36,480 bases of DNA from Priapulus caudatus (Eukaryota > Priapulida > Priapulimorpha > Priapulimorphida > Priapulidae), in assembly GCF_000485595.1 (NCBI RefSeq), contig NW_014577111.1, positions 695,159 through 731,638 of the forward strand. The letters run 5' to 3'. The translations under genes were made by a program, and so were the position numbers. Under the pieces are notes generated by a model. The model did not search any database. It was not told the DNA's origin and was given only the letters and a program-made list of their open reading frames with translations. Shown one piece after another: positions 23,102-34,979 of this stretch; position 1 is the stretch's first letter, and each line of letters begins with the position of its first letter.

Positions 23102-25452
23102 CTAGCCGTTTCTTTCAAAGTAGACAAAGTCCTGAAAATAGATAAGAGCAGATATAGCACGTATAAATACATATTTGCACAAAAAGCGACACCCTTCACA
23201 TGAAATGTGATGGCCAAAAACTGCTACAAACCTGCATAAGAAAACCTAATTCAGGCCCGCAAGTAAAGCAGAATATTCTATCATAACCTTCTTAATATTC
23301 CTTGAAGATAACATTTTCGGTTATGCTAATGCATGGAAATGCATTGATAACAAAATCTTTCACATCTGTGTAATTTTTACATACATACTTGCTGTTTTTT
23401 ATTGTATTTTTCATTAAATTTGGCTCATCAAACNNNNNNNNNNNNNNNNNNNNNNNNNNNNNNNNNNNNNNNNNNNNNNNNNNNNNNNNNNNNNNNNNNN
23501 NNNNNNNNNNNNNNNNNNNNNNNNNNNNNNNNNNNNNNNNNNNNNNNNNNNNNNNNNNNNNNNNNNNNNNNNNNNNNNNNNNNNNNNNNNNNNNNNNNNN
23601 NNNNNNNNNNNNNNNNNNNNNNNNNNNNNNNNNNNNNNNNNNNNNNNNNNNNNNNNNNNNNNNNNNNNNNNNNNNNNNNNNNNNNNNNNNNNNNNNNNNN
23701 NNNNNNNNNNNNNNNNNNNNNNNNNNNNNNNNNNNNNNNNNNNNNNNNNNNNNNNNNNNNNNNNNNNNNNNNNNNNNNNNNNNNNNNNNNNNNNNNNNNN
23801 NNNNNNNNNNNNNNNNNNNNNNNNNNNNNNNNNNNNNNNNNNNNNNNNNNNNNNNNNNNNNNNNNNNNNNNNNNNNNNNNNNNNNNNNNNNNNNNNNNNN
23901 NNNNNNNNNNNNNNNNNNNNNNNNNNNNNNNNNNNNNNNNNNNNNNNNNNNNNNNNNNNNNNNNNNNNNNNNNNNNNNNNNNNNNNNNNNNNNNNNNNNN
24001 NNNNNNNNNNNNNNNNNNNNNNNNNNNNNNNNNNNNNNNNNNNNNNNNNNNNNNNNNNNNNNNNNNNNNNNNNNNNNNNNNNNNNNNNNNNNNNNNNNNN
24101 NNNNNNNNNNNNNNNNNNNNNNNNNNNNNNNNNNNNNNNNNNNNNNNNNNNNNNNNNNNNNNNNNNNNNNNNNNNNNNNNNNNNNNNNNNNNNNNNNNNN
24201 NNNNNNNNNNNNNNNNNNNNNNNNNNNNNNNNNACAGGCACTATATATATAATCAGGAATCAATTCTTTGAAGCAAATCTCTGCCCTGAAGCCTCTACAA
24301 CTTGCTGCAGAGCCTGAACAAATTTCAATAATCAATTTCCTAATAAATTAAAAACCTGCGCTACTCACAATCAGGAAGAGAGCTCCCAGAAGGATCGCCT
24401 TCATTTTAACGTCAAGGTCCAATGGGAACTGAACGCCAAAATTGTCGGCGTCAGTAAACATCTCCCGCACAAGTCCAGTCCACTGCTTCTGAATTCGGCC
24501 AATTCGCTCACCCGTGGCAGATGACAGAATCTGCAAGACCACACATGAAATGAATAGAAGTTCACACTTAATGTCTTCACGAGGAACTGTTGCAGGCTGG
24601 CTGGCTTGATAAACAAGGAACAAGTAGCAGAAGGAGTAAGCAAATTATGAAAAATTACCTCAAAGTTAACGTTTCCTCCTAGACAAGCACACGCACAAGT
24701 GTCGCCCTCTATGCGGAATATCTCGTCGTGTGCAGCATTAAAGATAGAGTACTTTGGAACGCAGTAGTTGAAATTCTCGTGAACGGTACCAATCAGGGAT
24801 CCTCTGGGTGCATAGACTTTCACTTCCTGCGCAAATAATATTACTCGAATTTACAGCAACGTGGTGAATAATCGCATCTAATTCACGCTTGTATTCTTCA
24901 GTGTCTGTATGTGAACTCGGAGGTCTTGGAGAGTGGAGGAACATATACATACATGTGGCTTAAGAACGAAATTATATGCATACTAAAAAATACATAAGGT
25001 AATCATCTGATAGTTAGAATCAACCAATCTATCTCCTATTGCCATAACTAACCTATCTACCTGGCATCATTGTGGAATAGCTCTAGCTAATTAACATTGT
25101 GATAGGATTCTAATAACAAATAGCAACACCATGCCAAAGGGTCGACATTTTGGCATGCACCATGTACAAACTAGGTGAACCTACCTGGTCAAGTGACAAT
25201 ATCCAAACAGGGAATGGTCATCTCGCTCAAGATCATAGCTCTTCCATTGTCAAGAGCAATGAATCAATTGTGAAATGTCAAAGCATCGCATTTATCAACT
25301 GACCTGCAACCAGCTGTAGCAGCAGCAGCACCCCATGGATGTGCATCTGAGAGGTCTTTCCAGCGATATCACCTCTCTCCCGGTCGTGTCAACGATGGCC
25401 ATCGTAAAGCTACGAGCATTTTTACAGCATTGTCGCTCACACAGGTTAGAAT
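23102..25452 (-). CDS. phospholipid scramblase, copy B (exons 3-6)
   Basis: Exons on the - strand: 25304-25452 ([10 protein letters not shown]...[20 protein letters not shown] then [12 protein letters not shown]), 24659-24826 ([19 protein letters not shown]...ACACLGG), 24369-24530 ([20 protein letters not shown]...[12 protein letters not shown]), 23102-23131 (DFVYFERNG then TAG). All borders are GT-AG and phases agree. The third listed exon carries the EF-like Ca2+ loop [12 protein letters not shown] at its residues 27-38 and the start of the C-terminal membrane helix. The last, 10-codon exon completes the helix end, as DFMFFE does in vertebrate PLSCR. The Cys cluster CCCC is the expected palmitoylation site. 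Exons 1-2 are missing because the sequence switches at the N at 25884, about 80 bases before exon 2 would occur by comparison with copy C. The 800-N gap lies in the last intron. Confidence 0.95.
23434..24233. other. 800-N assembly gap
   Basis: Exactly 800 Ns inside the last intron of scramblase copy B. The flanks align to S2 positions 31528 and 31551, only 22 bases apart, so the true missing sequence is probably about 18 bases. Frames through it are meaningless. Confidence 0.95.
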
Positions 25453-26071
25453 CTACGCAAGATACGAACACGATCGGAAAATTAACCATCACAGCTTGTG
25501 CTCATAGACGTGGAGCAAATAGACGGACAGTATTAGATACATGTGTAAACTTGTATAATTCCTCCCTTGGCTCTTCCAAACATTCGAGTTCGAAAGTATT
25601 TATTTCACCATGCAGATACTGTCAAATTTTGGCCTGAACCAAAATGAGTGACAGCTGATCTGGTAACCTATAACCTATTGCCCTCGCTGACGTTCTTATA
25701 TTTTGTCTGCGTCGTCTGCTGTTTCTAATGGTTTGCTGCTGTTTCTGTGGTTCAGAGATTTGTTGTGTAAACGAGATATAAGATGAAGCTTTAGGTAAAT
25801 AGCTTCAGACAAGCAATACTGGAGCAGCTGGCCTGCCTGCTATTCAAACAACTTGATCCAGGTTGTCAGTAATTCCACAGTAANTCTAGGAAGGAGAACC
25901 TATACATGAGTAAGCCAGTAAAGGGTAAAGATGAGAAAGGACAAAGCAAACAAGGCTACCAGTTCGTGAGATGGAAAAATTATTTCAGCGCCCTACATAC
26001 GGGCAGTCATGTGAAGACCCGAACCATAGTAGTTGACAAACTACAGATGTAGGCCTACATTAATTCATGAC

Positions 26072-26336
26072 CCATCACGAAGAATTCAATCACGCAAGCC
26101 ACCAGCAAAGCCAACGAACCCGAAGCTTCTGGTTCAGACATTAGCACTGAAGAATTTAAGATTTACGCACTAAAAATAGTTCTAGGGCAATGCAACAGGC
26201 ATAATACCAGACCTTTTTTAAATATATCTTGGAAAGATAGTGTCCGAGGAATGGCAAAAAGAGAATATCATTAACTTCCTGGAAAATGAGCTCTTATCGA
26301 CTTTCTGGAATTATAAGGAGAGAGGAATATAGAATC
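26072..26336 (+). pseudogene. unrecognised coding-like fragment with frameshift
   Basis: One frame reads ...EASGSDISTEEFKIYALK... to about 26273, and a shifted frame continues IINFLENELLSTFW. The mixed residue use looks like real protein. The S1 counterpart (about 17700-18180) is scrambled. It may be a retroelement ORF1 piece; I cannot name it. Confidence 0.3.
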
Positions 26337-26546
26337 TGTCCGTACCTTGCAAGATATTGACAAGGCTGATCATGGACAGTGGGAAACCCGCCGTAAACAC
26401 CAGGCTACGCAAAGAACAAGATGGCTTCCCTGCTGGAAGGATCTGTATTCATCAGATATAACCACTATCCGCGCCATCACAGAACGTTCCCTTCTTCTTC
26501 TTCTGTAGTCTACTCTCTCCGTGGCTGTGATGCGGAGTATCACAGC

Positions 26547-26840
26547 TCAGTACGTGGGCTGCCAGGTGCGGCCAGGCGGCAAATCCTCTCGAGGAACTTT
26601 GGCGGAGGCGTCATTGAGAAGCTCTAAGATGTATTTTGAGCCACACACTTCATTTCGTTGGTTTTCGTATATCAGACAGCATAGCAGGTGTTCCACTGTC
26701 TCTTTTTCATCACATCCCGCAGCATACTCCTCCACCCGACAAGAGGGCTCCCATGAAAGACGGCCACACACCCAAGAGTACCCCGTCTCCAACAAACCCT
26801 AAGAACACTGCACGGAGCCGCCGGCGAGCAGCCCTACATT
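26547..26840 (-). pseudogene. non-LTR retrotransposon polymerase end, S2 copy
   Basis: It contains CDEKETVEHLLCC, the counterpart of the S1 motif, with frameshifts typical of the noisy block. Confidence 0.5.
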
Positions 26841-27736
26841 AGAGACCGCAGACAACACAGAACGTTCCTTGGAATGTCAGACTCTACTGCTATATTGGCT
26901 AACTATACGTTGATTTCATTATCACGTTATGAATTGCGTTATTTCGTTATCTTTATTCTGAGTTGTCTACGTAATAGAATAACATTAGGAACATTACAAT
27001 ATTACATGGAAAAAATAAAACGTCAAATAATTTTCCCCCAGACGGATTCGAACGTATCTCTCTGTCTCCCTTTAACCAACTTGCACAATACCGACCTCTA
27101 CTGACTAAGGCTGCTANATAAATCAGGTGTAATAGGTATATTTTGGAATTTTATTCATGGCATTCATAAAACGCGTACATCTAGATAGAGTGGAGAAACG
27201 AATGGCGAAAGAATCTATTAATATCTTTTAAAGAAGAGAAAAAAGTCATGGAAGATTGGTTTTAAAACCAGGCATTGATTAATAAAGCTCATTCCAACGA
27301 AACACACTCACCGGTTTCGGGACCCCGACATGAGAATTACTATGCAATAGCGCCCAATAAAAACCGTGCATGGAGGGCAAATAAATCAAGCCAATGCCTC
27401 TGTATAACACTGCTTACCTCCCGTTTCCAAAAACCTATTAATTATGTAAGAAACACTATACACTGCTGTTTTATACCCAACGTAGGATCTAGAAATAGAA
27501 TACTGGTCTGTTTTATTGTCAATTTCCAAATCGCCCTTAATTAAAACACAATAAAAGACAGGCGCAAGCAATCAAAACCATCATGAAAATAGCGTACCGT
27601 GATCTGTTGTTTAGATATCTATCGCAAATAACCCGTACAATATAGATGAAGTTTAATACTGGTTTTAAAGCGCGTGCGGGTGTTCACAAAATAACTTTTT
27701 TCCAATTTTTTAATGTCCATATTAAGTCCACTTTCA

Positions 27737-28019
27737 GCTGAGAGGGGTCTACTGTCCCCAGGGTACTGCCGAATACGTAAACACTGGATACGATCGCGTA
27801 TAGTCCGGACACGGTAAACCTGCAGCCTGGTATTATCATAACTATGACGGAGCGATACCCTGCACCTCCTTCACTAGACGGTCTAGGATTCGCCTACGCC
27901 TACTCCCTAACCCTAACCCTAACTCAATATCAAATAGTTACCAGGTACGTTCGTAATTATCGGACGTACGCCAAGGGTACGTTCCTGCGAGTACCCATGG
28001 GGACATAGACCCTATGAGC
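27737..28019. mobile_element. TTAGGG-carrying element, S2 counterpart of member 2
   Basis: Same ends and CCCTAACCCTAACCCTAAC core as 19901-20162, with many one-base indels. Confidence 0.8.
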
Positions 28020-28989
28020 CCCACGCTGCCCACATCCACGAAAGATGCAGGTACCGGTAGCTCAATACTACTCATGACCGACTATCTCACCTAGTCCATG
28101 TACGGTATATTCAAACTACCTCTAGCTCTGCAATAGAATTTTGGCATATTGTCTAGGTTACATTGAACATAATCTTTAGAACACCAGTATTTCTCAGGCT
28201 TCAATGAGAGAGAATGAGATTTCTTCGTGAAAAGCATCCCAAAATATTCCATGAATTTTTATAGTTATGAACGCCAAACATTTACCGAGTTTCTTTCGAT
28301 CATTATCACCCTGTCGTTATTCAGCTTCAGCATCTTAGGACGTGGAGGATACGGCAACATATATCATTAGTAACTTTATGAGCTACTAACGGTAGCTGCT
28401 CGATGTTATCACTAGTTTAGCCGAAATTCCCCCAATAAACACTTGCCAGAAAAAAAATTATACGCGTTTAATAAAAAATACCAACACCGCGACGAAATGA
28501 CCCGGTGCAAAAGATAATTTCATGAAATGGCTGACAATCAAAACACGGATGTTCATCGAAAAAATAGACCGCTAGTGTGCCTGCTATTGCACCAGGTACA
28601 CCAGGCTATGAAAACAGATAAAGAAAATGAGAAGCGTTTGTACGTGACAAAATAATTATGCCCAAATCACAGTTATTGGGCAACAGAGATCGTTCACGGG
28701 TTAATAACTTTAACATTAATTTCCTGTTAACGAAACGTGGGTTTGCACAATATAATTCATCAAACTTATTTTGCATAGCAATTAATAGGTCACTAAATAT
28801 TTGCGAACGAATTTTAAAACTTATCTCAACAACTACGTGAAGAAAATATTACTAGATCTGTATGTTCATTAGTTTTCCCGGCTACAACCATTGCATTACA
28901 CATGATCGAGATTACCAATATTGTACCATCTTCAATTAATAGGAGTGAGACAATCTGGAACGCTGTTGGTATGAGTACCCATTAAAAAC

Positions 28990-29140
28990 AGCGCACAAAC
29001 GCCACAGCACGCACGGCCACGCACGCATCGCGTACGCACGCACGCACGCCCGCACGCACAGCATCGCACGCACGCACGCACGCACCGCACGCAACGGCCG
29101 GTACACTGCACGCACACACAACACACACACATATATATAT
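28990..29140. repeat. (CACG)n expansion
   Basis: About 150 bases of GCACGCAC-type repeat, where S1 (about 21107-21140) has about 35. Cys/Val frames here are by-products. Confidence 0.9.
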
Positions 29141-29434
29141 GTAGTATGGTGTTTTATATATACGAGGATAGAACAAATTTAAGCACAACATATAGGAATT
29201 TTACAATGATATAATACTGGGCAAACACTTAAACATGGGTTTAAGGCCTAGGGGAAGGTTCTAGGGCATGCTACACCGTAAACTTGTTTACCCCCAGTTT
29301 ATAATAATGCTTGGGCGTGTTGTTTTAGAATTCATTAGGCTATTATGCCACTCGATAGCATGTTGGAGATTTCACTAAACTTTGAAGTGAGAATGTCATT
29401 CAGCAAGGTCTGACATTTTTGACTCATGAAGTGT

Positions 29435-29692
29435 GCTCATAGGGTCTATGTCCCCCACGGGTACTGCCAGAACGTAACCTGGGGCTACGGTCCGCGGTAA
29501 TACCGAACGTACGCCTGTAACGTTATGCTAGATGGTTAGGGTTAGGATTAAGGTTAGGCGTTAGGTTAGGGTAGAGAGTAGGCGAAGGCGACTCCCTACG
29601 ACTCGTTAGTGAGTAGGCGAGGTACGGTCCGGCATATGTAATAGTACCTAGGGTACGTTCCGGAGTACCTGGGGGACATAGACCCTCTCAGC
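29435..29692. mobile_element. TTAGGG-carrying element, S2 counterpart of member 3
   Basis: Same ends and TTAGG-rich core as 21413-21628. Confidence 0.8.
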
Positions 29693-31232
29693 GATATTTT
29701 GTTTCTCAGACGAACAGGTCCGTGGCAGATACAACGCAATCATAAAAATTACAGTACACAGCCAAAAACGTGAAGAAAGTGGATTCCATCGAGAATTCTA
29801 TCCCTGAAAGATACATGGCTTAGAAATGAAAAAGTTTCAACCTTGAAATGTAATAGATTTTCCTCCGAATACAGCGCATTTAAAAGAACACAGTTTCAAT
29901 CGACAATCTTCGCTTGCATATAAAGTGAGTTGAAAAAAAACATCTAAGTTTAAGTCTATTGTTAAGAAACATATAGGAACATATGTTTCTATTAATACAT
30001 AGGTAAAATATAACTTGCGCAAAAACAATAACCCGAGAACTAAGCACGCGTAAAGTGAACGTTTTTTAATCAACATGCGGTCAAGTAGACCCATCCTTCC
30101 AAACTAATTGAAAGGTATGTTACAGAACATCACAAGTGACCCCTGTTTACCTTATTGCTGCGACTTCGGTTGCCCCACTCTCTAGCCGTTAAAACCCCCA
30201 ATTTTAGTTCATTCAGTAATACGTAGCCTTTTCAGTCTTAATGCATCTTCACAATAAGTATTAAACTGGTCAGAGTTGGCCTCTGCTACCCGTTGTGCAT
30301 CACTACGCCATTGCAATGATCCAAACCCATACGCAAAGTGCCCACCACCAATACCTATAAAAGGGAAGTGCTAAATCACTAGTCTGACTAAGCTGTTGTG
30401 AAAGCAGAGCCCTGACTAAACAGTGATTAACGAGAAGAATGTACACAAGAAAAGGATTTAGAGAGCCAGGGAATGGGTCGCATTACAAGGTGACAAACAC
30501 AATATACGACAACATCACGTTATGCGATAATACACATGCATATTCAAACAAAATTATTAAATGAAAAGCATTTACCCAAAGCCTAATAAACACTTAAAAA
30601 TTATTTAAAATCATACACATAGCAGCAATTATACAACTGGTAATAGTCATAAGAAATCAATAATAAATTGATAATATCCTGCTACGATCTTGCAGAATAT
30701 ATATGTGGGGAAACGTTTTTTGGCCATAGGAAAAGAAAAAACGAGCCTAACTATTTTCTCAAGCTGTCGTCCGATAATACTGTATTAATACTGAATTAAA
30801 AACCCCAAAATTAAGGTGACCTTAACTTAATATTATTCAGCGTATTTGGTATTTAAGGCAGCATTGTTCTTATTACATTAAGTATACACATTTTCGTTGC
30901 CATAGAATTGATACGTCATTACAATCAACGTTGCCGTAGGAGTAGTCACCCTACTATTACACCTCCGCACTCCATGTGGGAGTAAAGCAATCTAGTGTCA
31001 CTAGTCAGATGCTTTCGATTTCTATCTACACTATTTAGAACATCCGATATGATGAAAAAACATTACAGTCATGTATTCCAATTCAAATACAGTGCAAAAC
31101 AAGCACCTGTTAAACTGAAAACAAGAAAAACTCTCAATATAACTGAAGATCAATTTACAAAATATATCCATAAGAGCTAGCTAATAAGCTCATCTTTTTT
31201 CTAATGGAGGGAAAGATTACCAAAACTGGTGC

Positions 31233-34200
31233 TCTTAAGCCGTTTACTTTCAAGTAGACAAAGTCTGAAATAGATAAGAGGCAGAATAGCACGTAAAATA
31301 CATTTTGCACAAAAGCGACACACTCACATAAAATTGTATGGCCAAATTCAGGCCCGTAAGTAAAACAGAATATCTATCAAGTAACCGTCTTAATATTCTT
31401 GAAGATAAAATTCGGTTATGCAATGCAGGGAAATGCCTTTAATAACAAAATCTTTTAACATCTGGTAATTTTACATACATCCTTGCTGTTTGTTTATTGT
31501 ATTTTTCATTACAATTGGCTCATCAAACGCCAGAACCAGGCATCGGCGCAGCACTATATATATAATCAGGCAATCAACTTGCTTTGAAGCAAATCTTCTG
31601 CCCTGAAGCTCTATCAACTTGCTGCCAAGCCTGAAAAAATTTTCGAATAATCAATTTCCTAATAAATTAAAAACCGTACCTGCGCTACTCACAATCAGGA
31701 GAGAGTGCTCCCAGAAAATCGCTACTATCATGTTAACGTCAAGGGTCCAATGGACAACTGACCCGCTAAAAATTGTCGGGCGTCAGTAAACCACTTCGCA
31801 CAAGTCCAGTCCACTGTTCTCTGAATTCGGCCATTCGCTCAACGACGAGCGCCGTGGCAGATGACAGAAATCGCAAACCACAAGCACATGAAATGAATAG
31901 AAGTCACAACTTAAAGTCTGTCACGACGGACTGTTGCAGCTTGGGCTGGCTTGATAAGACAAGGAACAAGTAACTAGAAGGAGGTAAGCAAATTATGAAT
32001 GAAAAGTGTCAAATGACACTGTAGCTCACCACAAAAAAAGGACAAAATGAGTAAGTAAGCAAAGTCAGTTTTAATTGAGCAATCTCGACTACATTTTAGA
32101 AACGATTGCCATCTTGTATATCGGCAATAATAATTTATAAACACAAAATAACAGCAATTCGACAGCTCGTAGATGGCGCATATGCCGCCTTTGTAGCGAT
32201 GGCGTGAAAATAAATAGGTTATGCTGCGTCCGACATTTTTGTAAAACTTTAGCTGCTAATATAGACTTTTATCGGCTAGGGTGGAGAGGAATACCAATTT
32301 TGCAATTAGAACATATGTCAATGAAATATTGTAAACGAACCAGATCGATGTGACACCACAGACTGTTTGTGTCTATATAAATGCTATATAATTCCAAACC
32401 CATACGTAATTTGCCTAATGTTTGTAAATATCAAAATTCCTAGCCGTATTCAATTCACGGAACACCAAAAATGGAAGGGCAAAATCGGTTTGAACCTGAA
32501 CTGACTAATGGCAATTCCCATTTTTGCCAAAAAATTGCCTGTGGCTCGAAGTACGTCGATGCGTGCTTCAAAATAGGACGTTTAATATGGGAGCATAGCA
32601 GTAACAACTATACCCAATTATAAACATGTGGCCCAAACGGTTCCTGAGTTATCGTTGACCGTAGCGAAATGTTGACGGACGGACGGACGGAGGGACGGAC
32701 GGACGTACGACGGACGACGACTCATGGCAATAGCTCAGCTTGACGATGTCAAGGTGAGCTAAAAATTACCTCAAAGTTAACGTTTCCTCCTATACAAGCA
32801 CACGCACAAGTGTCGCCCTCTATGCGGAATATCTCGTCGTGTGCAGCATCAAAGATAGAGTACTTTGGAACGCAGTAGTTGAAATTCTCGTGAACGGTAC
32901 CAATCAGGGATCCTCTGGGTGCATAGACTTTCACTTCCTGCACAAATATTATTACTCGAATTTACAGCGACTATTTAAGTTATGTTGATGAATAATCGCA
33001 TCTAATTCACGCTTGTATTCTTCAGTGTCCGTATGTGAACTCGGAGGTCTTGGAGAGTGGAGGAACATACATACATGTGGCTTAAGAACGAAATTATACG
33101 CATACTAAAAAATACATAAGCCTAAGGTAAATTAATCATCCGATAGTTAGAATCAACCAATCGATCTCCTATTGCCATAACTAACCTATGGCATCATATG
33201 GGTATGATGGGTATGGGGTATGATGGGTATGGGCATTATATGGGCATCATACCTGCATGGTATCATTGTGGAATAGCTCTAGCTAATTAACATTGTGATA
33301 GGATTCTAATAACAAATAGCAACGCCATGCCAAAGAGTTGACATTTTGGCATGCACCATGTACAAACTAGGCGAGCCTAACTGGTCAAGTGACAATATCC
33401 AAACAGGGAATGGTCGTCTCACTCAAGATCATAGCTCTTCAATTGTCAAGAGCAATGAATAAATTGTCAAATGTCTAAGCATCGCATTTATCAACTGACC
33501 TGCAACCAGTTGTAGCAGCACTGACAGCAGCAGCAGCCCCCCATGGATGTGCATTTGAGAGGTCTTTCCAGCGATATCACCTCTCTCCCGGTCGTGTCAA
33601 CGATGGCCATCGTAAAGCTACGAGCATTTGCACAGCATTGTCGCTCACACAGGTTAGAATCTATGCAAGATACGAACACGATCGGGAAATTAACCATCAC
33701 AGCTTTGTGCTCATAGACGTGTAGACCAATAAATTGTGCCCTAAAATTTTTTATATTCTGATGTAATTTTAGGCACCTAAAATAACATCAGAATATAAAA
33801 TTTGTTAGGGCACAATTTATTGGTCTAATAGACGTGGTGCAAATAGACGGACAGCATTAGATACAAGTGTAAACTTGTATAATTCCTCCCATGGCTCTTC
33901 CAAACATTCGAGTTCGAAAGTATTTATTTCATCATGCAGATACTGTCAAATTTTGGCCTGAACCAAAATGAGTGACAGCTGATCTGGTAACCTATAAGTA
34001 TAACCTATTGCCCTCGCTGACGTTCTTATATTTTGTCTGCGTCGTCTGCTGTTTCTAATGGTTTGCTGCTGTTTCTGTGGTTCAGAGATTTGTTGTGTAA
34101 ACGAGATATAAGATGAAGCTTTAGGTAAATAGCTTCAGACAAGCAATACTGGAGCAGCTGGCCTGCCTGCTATTCAAACAACTTGATCCAGGTTGTCAGT

Positions 34201-34371
34201 AATTCCACAGTAACTAAACTTGTCTTCAGTGTACTTCTGATAATCTCTTTCTTATACGTAGCTGGCAGTTTTGTGCAAAAACGAGCAACTCACCTTCTGT
34301 ACTGAAATAGACTGGCTGTCCCAATGTATTGGCAATCTTGTACTTGTTCTGACTCTCCCATCCTGTGAAGA
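31233..34371 (-). CDS. phospholipid scramblase, copy C (exons 2-6)
   Basis: Exons on the - strand: 34294-34371 (FTGWESQNKYKIANTLGQPV...STE), 33500-33660 (as copy B but with four extra codons in the Cys cluster, GGCCCCQCCYNW), 32770-32937 ([19 protein letters not shown]...), about 31693-31871 (Ca2+-loop and helix exon) and about 31233-31268 (last exon). The first three are intact with correct borders and phases. The last two lie in the low-accuracy block and carry several indels, so their broken frames are probably sequencing errors rather than mutations. Intron 4 contains a 750-base insertion, intron 2 a 106-base element. Exon 1 is not found in the expected orientation; a matching exon lies inverted at 34980-35060. 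Protein role as for copies A and B. Confidence 0.92.
32001..32762. mobile_element. about 750-base insertion in scramblase C intron 4
   Basis: Absent from the same intron of copy B. The ends carry AGCTCACC and GGTGAGCT in inverse orientation, next to a GACGGACGG repeat (about 32674-32724). It encodes no protein, so it is probably a non-autonomous transposon. Confidence 0.65.
33186..33262. repeat. GGTATGAT minisatellite, S2 only
   Basis: Repeats of the ATGGGTATGATGGGTATGGG type. S1 has only CTACCTGGCATCATTG at the same place. Confidence 0.8.
33722..33827. mobile_element. 106-base inverted-repeat element with 9-base duplication
   Basis: The ends are TAGACCAATAAATTGTGCCC and its inverse. The interior is also complementary, so the whole element folds back. 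ATAGACGTG flanks both sides (33713-33721, 33828-33836). S1 has a single ATAGACGTG and no element near 25504. Confidence 0.9.
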
Positions 34372-34429
34372 CTGTAAACAGAATTAAAACAATATAGTTG
34401 TTTTAAAAATAATTATACAGTATAACTGG

Positions 34430-34960
34430 TTTACCAAACCATATATACAGTATTATCAAATGGCTCGGATATTTTATGCATCATGATTGGTCAAAACGCG
34501 TCACGTGACACGCCGTTGTTATTGTTACAATGTACGCCAAACCGTGCAAAAAAAAGCGCAAAAAAAAGTTATATTGCACGCTCGCGATTATGTTAACATT
34601 TACAATAATTAAGCATCAAACTGAAATTTTCGAGATGTAGATTTACTATTGATTTTATAGACTATTTATCTAGACTATTTATCTAGACTGTTTATCTAGA
34701 CATACTGTTAATTGTGTGTGAAGCAATTTACTAAACTGTGAATGTGTTTGTTTTTGACTTTCGGGACTGGAATAAATTTTCGTGATCTAGACTTACTATT
34801 TATTTTCAATTAATTGTGTGTGTCGCAATTTTATAAAACAGATAACGCACTTGGCCTGTTGTGCGATCAATGTAAATGCAGCGCGGCGCTCGGTATCTTT
34901 AGACTGGTGCGCACGGCGAACTCAAGTGGTGTGCGTAAGGTATATGCAGTGTTTATGTAG
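34430..34960. mobile_element. repeat-derived sequence around the inverted exon, left part
   Basis: Contains GCGTCACGTGACACGC, a near-palindrome at about 34499; a 15-base tandem repeat of TTTATCTAGACTA type (about 34660-34705); and a block of about 110 bases starting CAGATAACGCAC (34841). That block recurs in direct orientation at about 35396-35510. Confidence 0.5.
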
Positions 34961-34979
34961 TAATTATTTTCAATTTCAG

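Larger units (their letters stand above)
18019..25884. repeat. segmental duplication, first copy (S1)
   Basis: It aligns collinearly with 26204-34213. Landmarks: CCAGACCTTTTTTAA at 18025 and 26208; the retroelement end; TTAGGG-bearing repeats at 19901 and 21413 against 27737 and 29435; scramblase exons 3-6. It ends at a single N (25884), just before scramblase exon 2 would be expected. Confidence 0.85.
25885..31990. other. low-accuracy block with dense one-base indels
   Basis: Relative to S1 this stretch has an indel every 10-20 bases, many of single bases. 32770-34213 against 24659-25884 shows mostly substitutions. Isolated Ns sit at 25884 and 27116. This looks like gap filling with uncorrected single-molecule reads. 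Frames inside it cannot be trusted. Confidence 0.75.
26204..34213. repeat. segmental duplication, second copy (S2)
   Basis: Collinear with 18019-25884. Differences include loss of repeat member 1, an expanded CACG tract at 28990-29140, a 750-base insertion in scramblase intron 4, a GGTATGAT minisatellite at 33186-33262 and a 106-base element at 33722-33827. Confidence 0.85.

Noticed and set aside
23292-24335. 275-347 codon frames
   Set aside because: They consist almost entirely of Ns from the 800-base gap.
31233-31871. Calling scramblase copy C a pseudogene because exons 5-6 are frame-broken
   Set aside because: The breaks are one-base indels confined to the low-accuracy block. Exons 2-4 just outside it are intact, so sequencing error is the simpler explanation.
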